Shown: positions 30,861 to 37,837, counted from the stretch's first letter. The stretch is 39,787 bases of DNA from Parcubacteria group bacterium (GCA_028286825.1 JAQBQV010000022.1:1-39787); one strand, 5' to 3'. Notes: generated by a model from the sequence alone, not told the origin. Translations and numbers: made by a program.

Positions 30861-31583
30861 ATGGAATTGCCCATCCTCTACGAGGACTCTGACCTGGTTG
30901 CTATCAATAAACCCGTCGGGCTGATCACCCATCCTGATGGACGAACCGAGGAGTCAACTGCTGAAGAGTGGTTTAACGAGCACTACCCCAACACAGATAA
31001 GAAAGAGGAACTTATTGGAGAGCTTCCGACGAGAGGCTACGTCCATCGCCTTGATCGTGACACCTCAGGGGTGCTCGTGTTTGCGAAAAACGCAGCGGCC
31101 TACGCATTCTTACGAGCAGCCTTTCACGATCGTGTTGTTCAGAAGACGTATCTCGCTTTTACCTATGGGGCACCCAAAGAGAAGAGCGGCATGATCGACT
31201 TTGATATTGGTCGTTCTCGTAAAGATTTTCGATTGCGAAGTGCTCAGCGTAAGGCAAAAGGGCGACTTCGCGATGCGCTCACCAGGTATGAGGTCATTGA
31301 TGAAGTTGAAGGATTCGGGCTTATGAAGGTAATGCCTGAGACAGGCCGAACGCACCAGATTCGTGTTCACCTTAAGGCAATCCACCACCCAATTGTGAAC
31401 GACCCTCTCTATGCCCCTAATCAGAAGCCAGGTCTTGGTATTACTCGACTAGCGCTTCATGCGTACAGTATCGAAGTGCCGCTACCTAGAGGCGGACATA
31501 CGACTATCGTGGCTCCCATTCCTGAGGATCTGCTTCCGGCGTTAGAGTATTTCAAGGAGGGTAAGCGCCTATTTGCCCCATAA
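30861..31583 (+). CDS. RluA-family 23S rRNA/tRNA pseudouridine synthase
   Basis: 240 residues. The signature HRLDRDTSG at 62-70 (catalytic Asp65) is preceded by VAINKPVGLITHP and followed by RTHQIRVHLKAIHHPIVND. It has no S4 domain at the N-terminus, so it resembles RluA/RluC catalytic cores. The exact uridine cannot be told. TACTGT (30849-30854) lies 6 nt before the ATG with no Shine-Dalgarno. Confidence 0.92.
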   Translation: MELPILYEDSDLVAINKPVGLITHPDGRTEESTAEEWFNEHYPNTDKKEELIGELPTRGYVHRLDRDTSGVLVFAKNAAAYAFLRAAFHDRVVQKTYLAFTYGAPKEKSGMIDFDIGRSRKDFRLRSAQRKAKGRLRDALTRYEVIDEVEGFGLMKVMPETGRTHQIRVHLKAIHHPIVNDPLYAPNQKPGLGITRLALHAYSIEVPLPRGGHTTIVAPIPEDLLPALEYFKEGKRLFAP

Positions 31584-31601
31584 GAAGCTGCATGGTAGAG
31601 T
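31573..31601 (+). promoter_or_regulatory. rplS promoter
   Basis: TTGCCC (31573-31578), 17-nt spacer, TAGAGT (31596-31601), 9 nt before the rplS ATG. It overlaps the end of the pseudouridine synthase gene. Confidence 0.5.
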
Positions 31602-31610
31602 GCGAAGCAC

Positions 31611-32135
31611 ATGCGAAAAGTCATAACTCCAGTAAATAGTGAAGGACGCGCGGCTCTCGGGATCCGCTCGGGTGACACTGTGCGCGTGGTCCAAAACATC
31701 ATTGAGATGAAGAAGGGGCGCGGCACTGACAAGAAGGAAAAGACCACAAAGAATGCCCGCAAGCAGACCTTTGAGGGTCTTGTCCTCTCAACCAAGCACG
31801 GCAAAGAGGCGGGTGGAATGTTCACCGTTCGCGCGACACTCTCGGGTATCGGTGTCGAGAAAACGTTTCCACTATACTCACCGGTCATCGACTCAATCGA
31901 GATCGTCAAGCGATCTCGCGTCCGTAGAGCAAAGCTCTACTTCATCCGCGAGAAGGCGGCTAAGCAGGTTCGCCGCCAGCTCCGCAACGCCCGCATGCTG
32001 AACCTCAAGAGTGATGAGACGCTGCCTGTCGAAGAAGTTGCTCCTGAGGCAGTGATTACTGAAGCAGAGGTAGTGGAGACAGCAACACTGGTAGAAGCGG
32101 CACCTGAGGAAGTAGTAGAGGCGAAGGCCGAGTAG
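31611..32135 (+). CDS. rplS: 50S ribosomal protein L19 (bL19) with acidic C-terminal extension
   Basis: 174 residues; L19 is usually ~115. The core is recognisable: IRSGDTVRVVQNI, QTFEGLVLSTKHGKEAGGMFTVRATLSGIGVEKTFPLYSPVIDSIEIVKRSRVRRAKLYFIREK. A Lys-rich insert (~34-51) and a C-terminal ~45-residue Glu/Val/Ala-rich tail (~130-174) are additions. L19 lies at the 30S-50S interface. It is followed 30 nt later by tRNA-Leu. Confidence 0.95.
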   Translation: MRKVITPVNSEGRAALGIRSGDTVRVVQNIIEMKKGRGTDKKEKTTKNARKQTFEGLVLSTKHGKEAGGMFTVRATLSGIGVEKTFPLYSPVIDSIEIVKRSRVRRAKLYFIREKAAKQVRRQLRNARMLNLKSDETLPVEEVAPEAVITEAEVVETATLVEAAPEEVVEAKAE

Positions 32136-32165
32136 GGTGTAGTATAGTGCTGAAGGAGCGCACCT

Positions 32166-32247
32166 GCCCAGGTGGTGTAATTGGTAAACACGTATGCTTG
32201 AGGTGCATATGTCGCAAGACGTGGAGGTTCAAGTCCTCTCCTGGGCA
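32166..32247 (+). tRNA. tRNA-Leu(GAG)
   Basis: Class II tRNA: acceptor GCCCAGG/CCTGGGC, anticodon stem TATGC/GCATA with loop TTGAGGT (anticodon GAG), variable arm, T arm GGAGGTTCAAGTCCTCT, discriminator A. No encoded CCA. A TATAGT box lies at 32143-32148. Confidence 0.94.
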
Positions 32248-32295
32248 CACACAAACACAAAACCCGCATTTATGCGGGTTTTGTGTTTGTGTGTG
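32246..32295 (+). terminator. long perfect palindrome fused to tRNA-Leu(GAG) 3' end
   Basis: 23-bp perfect stem (32246-32268 with 32273-32295), loop TTTA. It starts at the last acceptor base. The tip CCCGCA/TGCGGG followed by TTTT is the same as in the ncRNA terminator at 13504-13523. Confidence 0.75.
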
Positions 32296-32390
32296 AGGCA
32301 CAGAATCATTGTGCACGACTTGACTAATAGGTTTTATGATGTAAATTAACGATGGAACGTCTTCTACAAACCTGCAGAAAGGCTTATCGA

Positions 32391-33275
32391 ATGAACGCTT
32401 ATAGACCTGCCTCACGCTTTGCGGAGTTAGCGATTAACTCTGCTAAAAGCGCCATCAAGTCTCAGTACGAAAATGTGCAGATTCCTGACAGGCTTTTCTA
32501 TCATGTCTGGGCGCATACCGATGGTGTCATCGGTCGAGCTACCCGTATAGCAACGGCGCTTAAACTCTCAACGCCGTTTGTCACGATTGTCCAAACGGCA
32601 GCGGCAAAGCACGATGAGGTGCAGCTCTACGCTCGAGATCGAAAGGTTGACGGCAGGGTGATGCGTCAACGCGCTATTGGCGCAAACGAACGCCAAAGCG
32701 GAGCTGCGGCACTGAAGTTTATACGACAGCACCGCGCGGCCGAAGGAGCGATTTTGATGGACGAGAATCACCTCATCTTGATCGAGGCGATACTGACGAC
32801 GGTTCCGAAGTGGAACTCTGAGTACAAGACGGTAGTTCAGCCTGCGCTCAATCGAGGTAGCCATCCGGTAACCCGAGCCGTTGCACTGGCTGATCTCGGC
32901 GCCGCAGGTATGGACCCTGTGCAGTTTGACGCAGAAGGGCCTGCTCTCTTCATTGAAGACAATATCGATGTCGCACTTATGCTGTCTGACGCCCGTCGCT
33001 TGGTGGACATACCAGAGGCAACACAGTCCACCATCCAGTGTCGGCTTGTACAATGGATGGCGACCCGTCCTCAGTTCGTGCAGGGAAGGCGTCTGCTTTT
33101 GCAGCGAGAGCTTGAAGGGCTATCAGCTCCTGAGAGAACCAGTATCAAGTTGCTTTTTTCGGGTTTTGAAGAGTCCCTGCACATTGCAGAGGAGGCGCCG
33201 AAGAAGTTTGCCAGCATGAGTTTTATCGACGTTGCCCGGTGTCTCATCCCAAACGCTCTTCCAGAAGAAGCGTAA
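32391..33275 (+). CDS. HD-domain-like phosphohydrolase of unknown substrate
   Basis: 294 residues from the ATG at 32391, preceded by Shine-Dalgarno GAAAGG (32377-32382); an in-frame ATG at 32352 has none. HD-superfamily signs: H38 (FYHVWAHTDG), H74-D75 (AAAKHDEVQ) and D168 (VALADLGAAG), spaced as in metal-dependent HD hydrolases. The C-terminal ~100 residues are helical with no known motif. Nucleotide or signalling-molecule hydrolysis is a guess. TTGACT (32320-32325) and TAAATT may be the promoter. It has its own terminator and a Shine-Dalgarno, unlike most genes here. Confidence 0.65.
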   Translation: MNAYRPASRFAELAINSAKSAIKSQYENVQIPDRLFYHVWAHTDGVIGRATRIATALKLSTPFVTIVQTAAAKHDEVQLYARDRKVDGRVMRQRAIGANERQSGAAALKFIRQHRAAEGAILMDENHLILIEAILTTVPKWNSEYKTVVQPALNRGSHPVTRAVALADLGAAGMDPVQFDAEGPALFIEDNIDVALMLSDARRLVDIPEATQSTIQCRLVQWMATRPQFVQGRRLLLQRELEGLSAPERTSIKLLFSGFEESLHIAEEAPKKFASMSFIDVARCLIPNALPEEA

Positions 33276-33294
33276 AAAGTTCGAAAATCGTTTG

Positions 33295-33324
33295 CCGGCC
33301 GTCATTTGACGGTCGGTTTCTTTT
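33295..33324 (+). terminator. terminator of HD-domain gene
   Basis: CCGGCCGTCA/TGACGGTCGG (33295-33304, 33307-33316), one G-T pair, followed by TTTCTTTT. Confidence 0.85.
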
Positions 33325-33330
33325 ATAAAA

Positions 33331-33360
33331 TGAAAAAAGCCGGACAGGATGTCCGGCTTT
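33331..33360 (-). terminator. terminator of small membrane protein gene
   Basis: 11-bp stem AAAGCCGGACA/TGTCCGGCTTT (33336-33346, 33350-33360) with a run of T on the minus strand. It faces the HD-gene terminator, so the convergent pair is insulated on both sides. Confidence 0.85.
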
Positions 33361-33380
33361 CGTTTTCGCACGATCTACAG

Positions 33381-33611
33381 TTACTCGGGCGCGACAATCC
33401 GTTCGATGATCGCGTCGCCGGTCTTGTTCAACATGACGAGGATCTGAGCTGGGCCGACATATATCGTGATACAAATCGCGAGTACAACGAAAACCGCAGC
33501 GATCTTGGCAAGAGCCGTCCGGTCGTCTTTGCGGCCACGCTGCAGCCGCTCCTTGGTTTTCTGATGGATACGCTTACGCATCTCCATCAGGTCTGAGGGG
33601 GGAATGTACAT
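33381..33611 (-). CDS. small single-pass membrane protein
   Basis: 76 residues. A very basic N-terminal half (MRKRIHQKTKERLQRGRKDDRT) is followed by a membrane helix (~34-58, ALAKIAAVFVVLAICITIYVG) and a short tail. No family is recognised. Evidence that it is real: perfect Shine-Dalgarno AGGAGG (33618-33623) 6 nt before the ATG, a TTGACT-N18-TATAGT promoter upstream and a strong terminator. It is convergent with the HD-domain gene and may belong to the same acquired segment. Confidence 0.75.
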   Translation of the reverse strand: MYIPPSDLMEMRKRIHQKTKERLQRGRKDDRTALAKIAAVFVVLAICITIYVGPAQILVMLNKTGDAIIERIVAPE

Positions 33612-33658
33612 GGTAAACCTCCTTATTGATTAATAGGTGGGGGTTGACTGCTGGTTAT

Positions 33659-33688
33659 ACTATAGCACAATTGGTGACTAAAAGTCAA
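33659..33688 (-). promoter_or_regulatory. promoter of small membrane protein gene
   Basis: On the minus strand TTGACT (33683-33688), 18-nt spacer, TATAGT (33659-33664), giving a leader of ~40 nt with a Shine-Dalgarno. Confidence 0.65.
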
Positions 33689-33717
33689 GTCCACCGGGTG
33701 TGTATACTACAGCCCAT

Positions 33718-34251
33718 ATGCTATTCACTGGGAGAGGAGATGGCGGGACAACGAGCACGTTTGGGCGAAATGAGCCGCGTATCTCAAAGGCCTCTGACTT
33801 GCCGGAGGCGCTGGGCGCGCTCGACGAGCTAAATGCGTACCTCGGCCTCGTTAAGATGCGGGGTGATGCAGAACCGTACATTAAAAGTACGCTGCACGCT
33901 GTACAGGAAACGCTGTTTATTATTCAGGCCCAGGTTGCCGGCGCTGATAAAAAAGTGGGGGAGGCGGTTGTTAAACAAATTGAAGATTTTGTTGCTCTAA
34001 TAGAGAAACGCATCCCGCCTTTGAAGGGCTTCTCGATCGCCGGCGGGACGGAGCTCTCAGCACAGCTCGATGTTGCGCGCACTCTTAGCCGGCGTACTGA
34101 GCGCAGGGTAGTTGCTGTGAAAGAAGCTGGGGTTCGTGATTTGCCAGCTGCGACCATGGCATATCTTAATCGACTCTCTTCGCTTCTATTCGCGCTCGCG
34201 CGCTTCGTAAACCACCGAGCCGGTGTTGTCGAAGAAAATCCTTCGTACTAA
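33718..34251 (+). CDS. PduO/MMAB-type ATP:cob(I)alamin adenosyltransferase
   Basis: 177 residues from the ATG at 33718, chosen because TATACT (33703-33708) lies 9 nt before it; a GTG at 33700 lies upstream of the expected transcription start. It has the ATP-binding N-terminus TGRGDGGTTSTFG, SKASDLPEALGALDELNAYLGLVK and the C-terminal RTLSRRTERRVVAV helix, all typical of PduO-type enzymes, which add the adenosyl group to cobalamin. No B12-dependent enzyme is in the window. The 3' end overlaps the convergent oxidase-like gene by 4 nt. Confidence 0.9.
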   Translation: MLFTGRGDGGTTSTFGRNEPRISKASDLPEALGALDELNAYLGLVKMRGDAEPYIKSTLHAVQETLFIIQAQVAGADKKVGEAVVKQIEDFVALIEKRIPPLKGFSIAGGTELSAQLDVARTLSRRTERRVVAVKEAGVRDLPAATMAYLNRLSSLLFALARFVNHRAGVVEENPSY

Positions 34252-34961
34252 AAGGCAGCGCGGCCACGGCTACAATGCAGTTCGATCTCGTGAACCGAAC
34301 GGTTGCGATGAATGATTTCGTCGTTACGCACTGAGCGGAAGAACTCATAGTGTGAGCGGACGTCACGGCCATACCACGCTAAGTAACTGCTGTGAATCGG
34401 TCGGGCTTTTAAGTCATCCCCACAGATTTCTAGAAAGAGTGAGTAGTGATCAAAGGCGTGCTGCTCGAAAAGGTAATTAATCTCAAGGGACCACCGAGGG
34501 TTAAGAAGGTAGAGTACATATGACGTCCAGAAATAGAAAAATGCGAATAGCATTGGGATGATCGTATGGCGAAGGAGTCCGGCACGCTCATGTGCTCGAG
34601 CAAGGCCGGAGATCACCACGACGTGCATGGTCTCATTGTCTGCCGCAAAGCGAGTGAAGTGTGAGAGGGTAGAGAGCCTGAGCGCGCGATCTTCGTTACT
34701 ATAGAACAGAGTAAGAAATGTGAATATCGCTGAGGACCATGAGTGGTAAGGCACTCGGGCGATCACTTCGATAGCGCGAAATTTCATATACGAAGGCCGG
34801 CGACCATAGAAGAGATTGCCACAGGCTATCAAAAAGCCACCTATAATTCGAGGTAAGAGGCTGACGGGGTATGCATCGAACGGCTGTTTGTAGGCCGCGA
34901 GTGCTTCTTCGTCATTGAGAGAAACGACGAGAGACTCGTGCTCTATCTGGTCTCCAGACAT
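34248..34961 (-). CDS. alternative oxidase-like diiron membrane protein
   Basis: 237 residues from the ATG at 34961; -10-like TATGCT (34969-34974) lies 7 nt before it, and longer in-frame starts exist. Six carboxylate/His ligands follow the alternative-oxidase order: E65 (RAIEVIARVPYHSW), E110 and H113 (ADNETMHVV), E166 (YLFEQHAFDHY), E215 and H218 (VRNDEIIHRN). Spacings of 45, 53 and 49 are close to those of AOX. A hydrophobic helix pair (~124-155) would sit in the membrane monotopically. AOX oxidises quinol with O2 to water without proton pumping. A Coq7-like hydroxylase is the main alternative. Confidence 0.75.
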   Translation of the reverse strand: MSGDQIEHESLVVSLNDEEALAAYKQPFDAYPVSLLPRIIGGFLIACGNLFYGRRPSYMKFRAIEVIARVPYHSWSSAIFTFLTLFYSNEDRALRLSTLSHFTRFAADNETMHVVVISGLARAHERAGLLRHTIIPMLFAFFYFWTSYVLYLLNPRWSLEINYLFEQHAFDHYSLFLEICGDDLKARPIHSSYLAWYGRDVRSHYEFFRSVRNDEIIHRNRSVHEIELHCSRGRAAF

Positions 34962-35032
34962 TGGTCGAAGCATAGCATGTGGCAAGGACCCTTCGCGCAC
35001 AGAAGAATTTCTGCTATAACAAACGAGTGCAT

Positions 35033-35105
35033 GGCGGCTATGGTGTAATGGTTAACACTGGAGCTTGTGGAGCTCTCGATTCGGGTTCGATTCCCGGTAG
35101 CCGCC
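35033..35105 (+). tRNA. tRNA-His(GTG)
   Basis: Acceptor GCGGCTA/TAGCCGC with the extra G-1 (35033) opposite C73 (35105), diagnostic for His. Anticodon stem GGAGC/GCTCT with loop TTGTGGA (anticodon GTG), T arm CGGGTTCGATTCCCGG. No encoded CCA. Confidence 0.96.
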
Positions 35106-35173
35106 CAAAAATAACGAAACGGATGCGCAAGCATTCGAGGATTATATTTTTGGTGCGGCTACCGGGAATCGAA
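35086..35173 (+). repeat. inverted copy of the tRNA-His T arm and acceptor end
   Basis: The last 19 nt of T arm plus acceptor (35086-35104) are repeated as an exact inverse at 35155-35173, and the stem continues through CCAAAAATA/TATTTTTGG (35105-35113, 35145-35153) with one bulged T. The result is a 28-bp stem that would compete with the tRNA fold if transcribed. Confidence 0.85.
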
Positions 35174-35194
35174 GGCCGGAGGCGCGACGGCGCC

Positions 35195-35255
35195 GAGGCG
35201 GGGTCGAGCAAATTTCTAGCAAGAAATTATGCGTGACCGATCATGGTAGCCGCCC
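35195..35255 (+). repeat. tRNA-linked type 1 element, copy C, with second tRNA-His 3' end
   Basis: GAGGCGGGGTCGAGC (35195-35209), inner stem AATTTCT/AGAAATT (35211-35217, 35222-35228), GTGACC (35233-35238), then GGTAGCCGCCC (35245-35255), an 11-nt direct copy of the tRNA-His 3' end at 35096-35106. The unit is thus bounded by direct repeats with a period of 149. Confidence 0.75.
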
Positions 35256-35305
35256 CAGTTAGGTAAGTTTTATGGTGGAAGAAGCGTCGTGATAATATAA
35301 GCCGT

Positions 35306-35953
35306 ATGAAACCTCTACTCTTAGGCATTCTAGTTATCGTTATTGTAGGTATTGGCGGTCTCGTGTACCGCAATGCTGTTGAGCATCCTTATCAGCCCAT
35401 CACGTGTCCCGTCGACAAACTCTTCTGTCCGGACGGGACGGCTGTTGTACGCACTGGGACTACCTGTGAGTTCACTACCTGCCCTCCGCCAAACGTGTCG
35501 CTTGCTACCGCACACATTTCGTTTGCGCTCCCTACGGGCTTTGTACCACTGACACAAACGCTTGACCCGACAACTGTTGCTGCGTATGAGCAGCCTGCAC
35601 TCAGCACTTCGACTGAGCCCTCCACTATTTTGATCAATGTATTCCCGATCAATGCTTCCTCGACGGCGCTCAAAACTATCCAGGACACGGCAATAGGGCA
35701 GACTTCCGGGGAGAAGGTGAGTCCGATCCGTTTCTCGGCCAAGACATTTAATGAGCGTACGTTTACCGTGGTACCGATCGACCGCTTTGAGGGAGTGATT
35801 GTCACGGCGTACTACCTCAAGCGTGGGGATACGGTGCTGCGCTTTGATGCTATCGACCGTGGAGCTGACTGGACAAACCCAAGTCTCAATATCTCGTTGC
35901 TCCCGGCACATGCTGCTCTTGAGAAGCTTTTATCTACACTTCAAATTCAGTAA
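35306..35953 (+). CDS. membrane-anchored protein with Kazal-like Cys motif
   Basis: 215 residues. N-terminal membrane helix (~3-21), then a short Cys-rich motif CPVDKLFCPDGTAVVRTG plus TTCEFTTCP (~34-62) resembling a Kazal-type repeat, and a soluble beta-rich domain (~65-215). It is likely exposed outside the membrane. No enzymatic motif is seen. TAATAT (35293-35298) lies 7 nt before the ATG. It is followed 72 nt later by the SIMPL-domain gene on the same strand. Confidence 0.65.
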   Translation: MKPLLLGILVIVIVGIGGLVYRNAVEHPYQPITCPVDKLFCPDGTAVVRTGTTCEFTTCPPPNVSLATAHISFALPTGFVPLTQTLDPTTVAAYEQPALSTSTEPSTILINVFPINASSTALKTIQDTAIGQTSGEKVSPIRFSAKTFNERTFTVVPIDRFEGVIVTAYYLKRGDTVLRFDAIDRGADWTNPSLNISLLPAHAALEKLLSTLQIQ

Positions 35954-36025
35954 GAACTCATCGAGTGGGCCGTTAGAGTAGGTATCAGTGATATACTGAG
36001 TATTACAATAGCTAACTAATTCCGT

Positions 36026-36838
36026 ATGAATACCAACTCGTTTTCTGAATTATTCGAAAATGGCGGAGTCAGGATTGCACTCATTGGCGCTCTATCAATC
36101 CTCTCGCTTTTTCTACTTGCGGAGACGATCACTGCAGCATCGAACTTCGGCCGTTCGAATAATCCGGCTACTGATACGATCACTGTCGATGGCACAGGCC
36201 GGGCAACTTTGGCGCCAGACGTTGCTCATGTTTCGTTTACCGTCCAAAATACAGCTGCAACTGTGGCAGAGGCTCAGGCGCTTACCACGAAGCAGGCAAA
36301 CGCAGCGATCGACTTCGTGAAGAAACAGGGCATTGCTGAAAAGGATGTGCGCACGCTCTCGTACAACATCAATCCCCAGTATTCGTATCCAAATCCCTGC
36401 ACTCCAGGCGCAGGCAGAATGTGTCCGACCTATAGTGGAAATGCCAAGATTACAGGCTATGAAGTTTCCGAAATGATTCAGGTAACAGAGCGTGACATTT
36501 CTAAAGTAGGGGAGCTCCTCGCAGGGCTCGGCACTCTTGGCGTTCAAAATGTAAATGGCCCTGACTTTGCACTCGACAATGCTAATGCAGGGTATATTCA
36601 GGCGCGAGCTGAGGCGATTAGCGATGCGCGCACGCAGGCAGAACTGCTCGCGAAGCAGCTTGGCGTTCGGCTAGGAAAGATCGTCAATTTCAATGAGTCA
36701 AACAATGGGAACCCGATGCCTATGTATGAGGCGATGAGCGCCAATATGAAGGCGGTTGACAGCGCAGCTGCGCCGGTAATCCCAGCCGGAGAAAACACGT
36801 ACACCGCCTCGGTTTCAGTGACGTACGAAATTCGTTAG
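36026..36838 (+). CDS. SIMPL-domain (DUF541) secreted/membrane protein
   Basis: 270 residues. One N-terminal helix (~15-33) is followed by the SIMPL fold: TITVDGTGRATLAPDVAHVSFTVQNTAATVAEAQALTTKQANAAIDFVKKQGIAEKDVRTLSYNINPQY, ARAEAISDARTQAELLAKQLGVRLGKIVNFNES and a C-terminal VSVTYEIR. A small Cys pair lies at CTPGAGRMC. The family is periplasmic or surface-exposed with mostly unknown roles; some members relate to stress and outer-layer integrity. A TACAAT box (36004-36009) is 16 nt before the ATG. A strong terminator follows. Confidence 0.9.
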   Translation: MNTNSFSELFENGGVRIALIGALSILSLFLLAETITAASNFGRSNNPATDTITVDGTGRATLAPDVAHVSFTVQNTAATVAEAQALTTKQANAAIDFVKKQGIAEKDVRTLSYNINPQYSYPNPCTPGAGRMCPTYSGNAKITGYEVSEMIQVTERDISKVGELLAGLGTLGVQNVNGPDFALDNANAGYIQARAEAISDARTQAELLAKQLGVRLGKIVNFNESNNGNPMPMYEAMSANMKAVDSAAAPVIPAGENTYTASVSVTYEIR

Positions 36839-36855
36839 GAAGTGTGGCGAAGAGT

Positions 36856-36886
36856 AAATCCCCGACCGCAGAGCGGTCGGGGATTT
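36856..36886 (+). terminator. terminator of SIMPL gene
   Basis: A 14-bp perfect stem (36856-36869 with 36873-36886), loop AGA, ending GGGGATTT. The secE -35 box begins at its 3' edge (36885), so terminator and promoter are abutted. Confidence 0.85.
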
Positions 36887-36913
36887 GACGTTTGCTATTG
36901 CTCGTACTATACT
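36885..36913 (+). promoter_or_regulatory. secE-nusG-rplK promoter
   Basis: TTGACG (36885-36890), exactly 17-nt spacer, TATACT (36908-36913). Transcription should start near 36920. Confidence 0.8.
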
Positions 36914-36922
36914 AACTATATC

Positions 36923-36942
36923 AAGGCCCGCAGGGCTTTTTT
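36923..36942 (+). terminator. leader hairpin with T run before secE (possible attenuator)
   Basis: AAGGCCC-gca-GGGCTTT followed by more T (36923-36942). It begins within ~5 nt of the expected transcription start and lies ~20 nt before secE, so it could terminate most transcripts unless prevented. Confidence 0.5.
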
Positions 36943-36960
36943 ATTTACTAAACGCCTTTT

Positions 36961-37146
36961 ATGACCTCACCCTTCACCTACCTGAAGCATGTTCGCGAAG
37001 AGTTCACACATGTTGTTTGGCCAAGTAACCGAACCGCGCTCGGACACACCCTCGTGGTGATCTTTATCGCTGTGGTGATTGCTCTTCTCGTATCTCTTCT
37101 TGATCACGTCTTCGAACTTGTGGTGAGCTCAGTGACGGGCGCGTAA
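36961..37146 (+). CDS. secE: preprotein translocase subunit SecE
   Basis: 61 residues, typical of the short single-helix SecE. TYLKHVREEFTHVVWPSNRTALGHTLVVIFIAVVIALLVSLLDHVF contains the amphipathic surface helix, the V-W-P turn and one membrane helix. It clamps SecY together. It starts the secE-nusG-rplK order conserved across bacteria. Confidence 0.95.
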   Translation: MTSPFTYLKHVREEFTHVVWPSNRTALGHTLVVIFIAVVIALLVSLLDHVFELVVSSVTGA

Positions 37147-37157
37147 CTCCTACTACT

Positions 37158-37802
37158 ATGGATGATCTACACCCTCAATCTGGCGAATCAGAAACACCTC
37201 TAAACGAAGAGGTCGGCATGGCTGATATCGCACCGACGGTGCGCAAAGAAGTGCGTGATGAGACGAAGCCCAATCCTGCCGACGCTCGCTGGTATACCAT
37301 CCACACCTATGCGGGCTATGAGAACGCCGTTGAGCGTAATTTGAAGCAGCGCATCGAATCACTCGGAATGGAAAACAAAATCTTTGAGGTGGTTGTACCG
37401 ACCGAGAAGAAGATTCGAGTCAAAAGCGGCAAGCGCGTTGTCGAAGAGGAGAAAATCTACCCAGGTTACATTCTCGTTCGCATGATTGTCGACGATGACT
37501 CATGGTTTGTTGTCCGTAACACACCTCGCGTTACCGGTTTTGTGGGCTCAGGTAATACGCCAGTTCCGATGGAAGCGGCGGAGGCTGCAGCACTCATGGG
37601 TCGCATGACTGCTGAGGCGCCGAAGCACCACATCGACCTCGTGAAGGACGATCCGATCGTGATCGCTGACGGCCCATTCAAGGACTTAGAAGGGAAGGTA
37701 GGTGAGATTGATGAAAGTCGCGGCAAGGTAAAGGTGATGGTCTCGATGTTCGGTCGCGAGACTCCCGTGGAACTCGATTTCCTCCAAATTCGGAAGCTCT
37801 AG
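37158..37802 (+). CDS. nusG: transcription termination/antitermination protein NusG
   Basis: 214 residues. A ~45-residue acidic N-terminal extension precedes the NGN domain: WYTIHTYAGYENAVERNLKQRIESLGM, IYPGYILVRMIVDDDSWFVVRNTPRVTGFVG. The KOW domain is near the end (DDPIVIADGPFKDLEGKVGEIDESRGKVKVMVSMFGRETPVELDFLQIRKL). It binds RNA polymerase and couples it to the ribosome or Rho. It lies 11 nt after secE. Confidence 0.96.
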   Translation: MDDLHPQSGESETPLNEEVGMADIAPTVRKEVRDETKPNPADARWYTIHTYAGYENAVERNLKQRIESLGMENKIFEVVVPTEKKIRVKSGKRVVEEEKIYPGYILVRMIVDDDSWFVVRNTPRVTGFVGSGNTPVPMEAAEAAALMGRMTAEAPKHHIDLVKDDPIVIADGPFKDLEGKVGEIDESRGKVKVMVSMFGRETPVELDFLQIRKL

Positions 37803-37837
37803 GAATTTTAAAGATAATAAGGTAATCTCACAGCACT

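Noticed and set aside
36901-36960. tRNA-Trp upstream of secE
   Set aside because: Many bacteria have it there, but this stretch contains only a promoter and a short hairpin with no cloverleaf.
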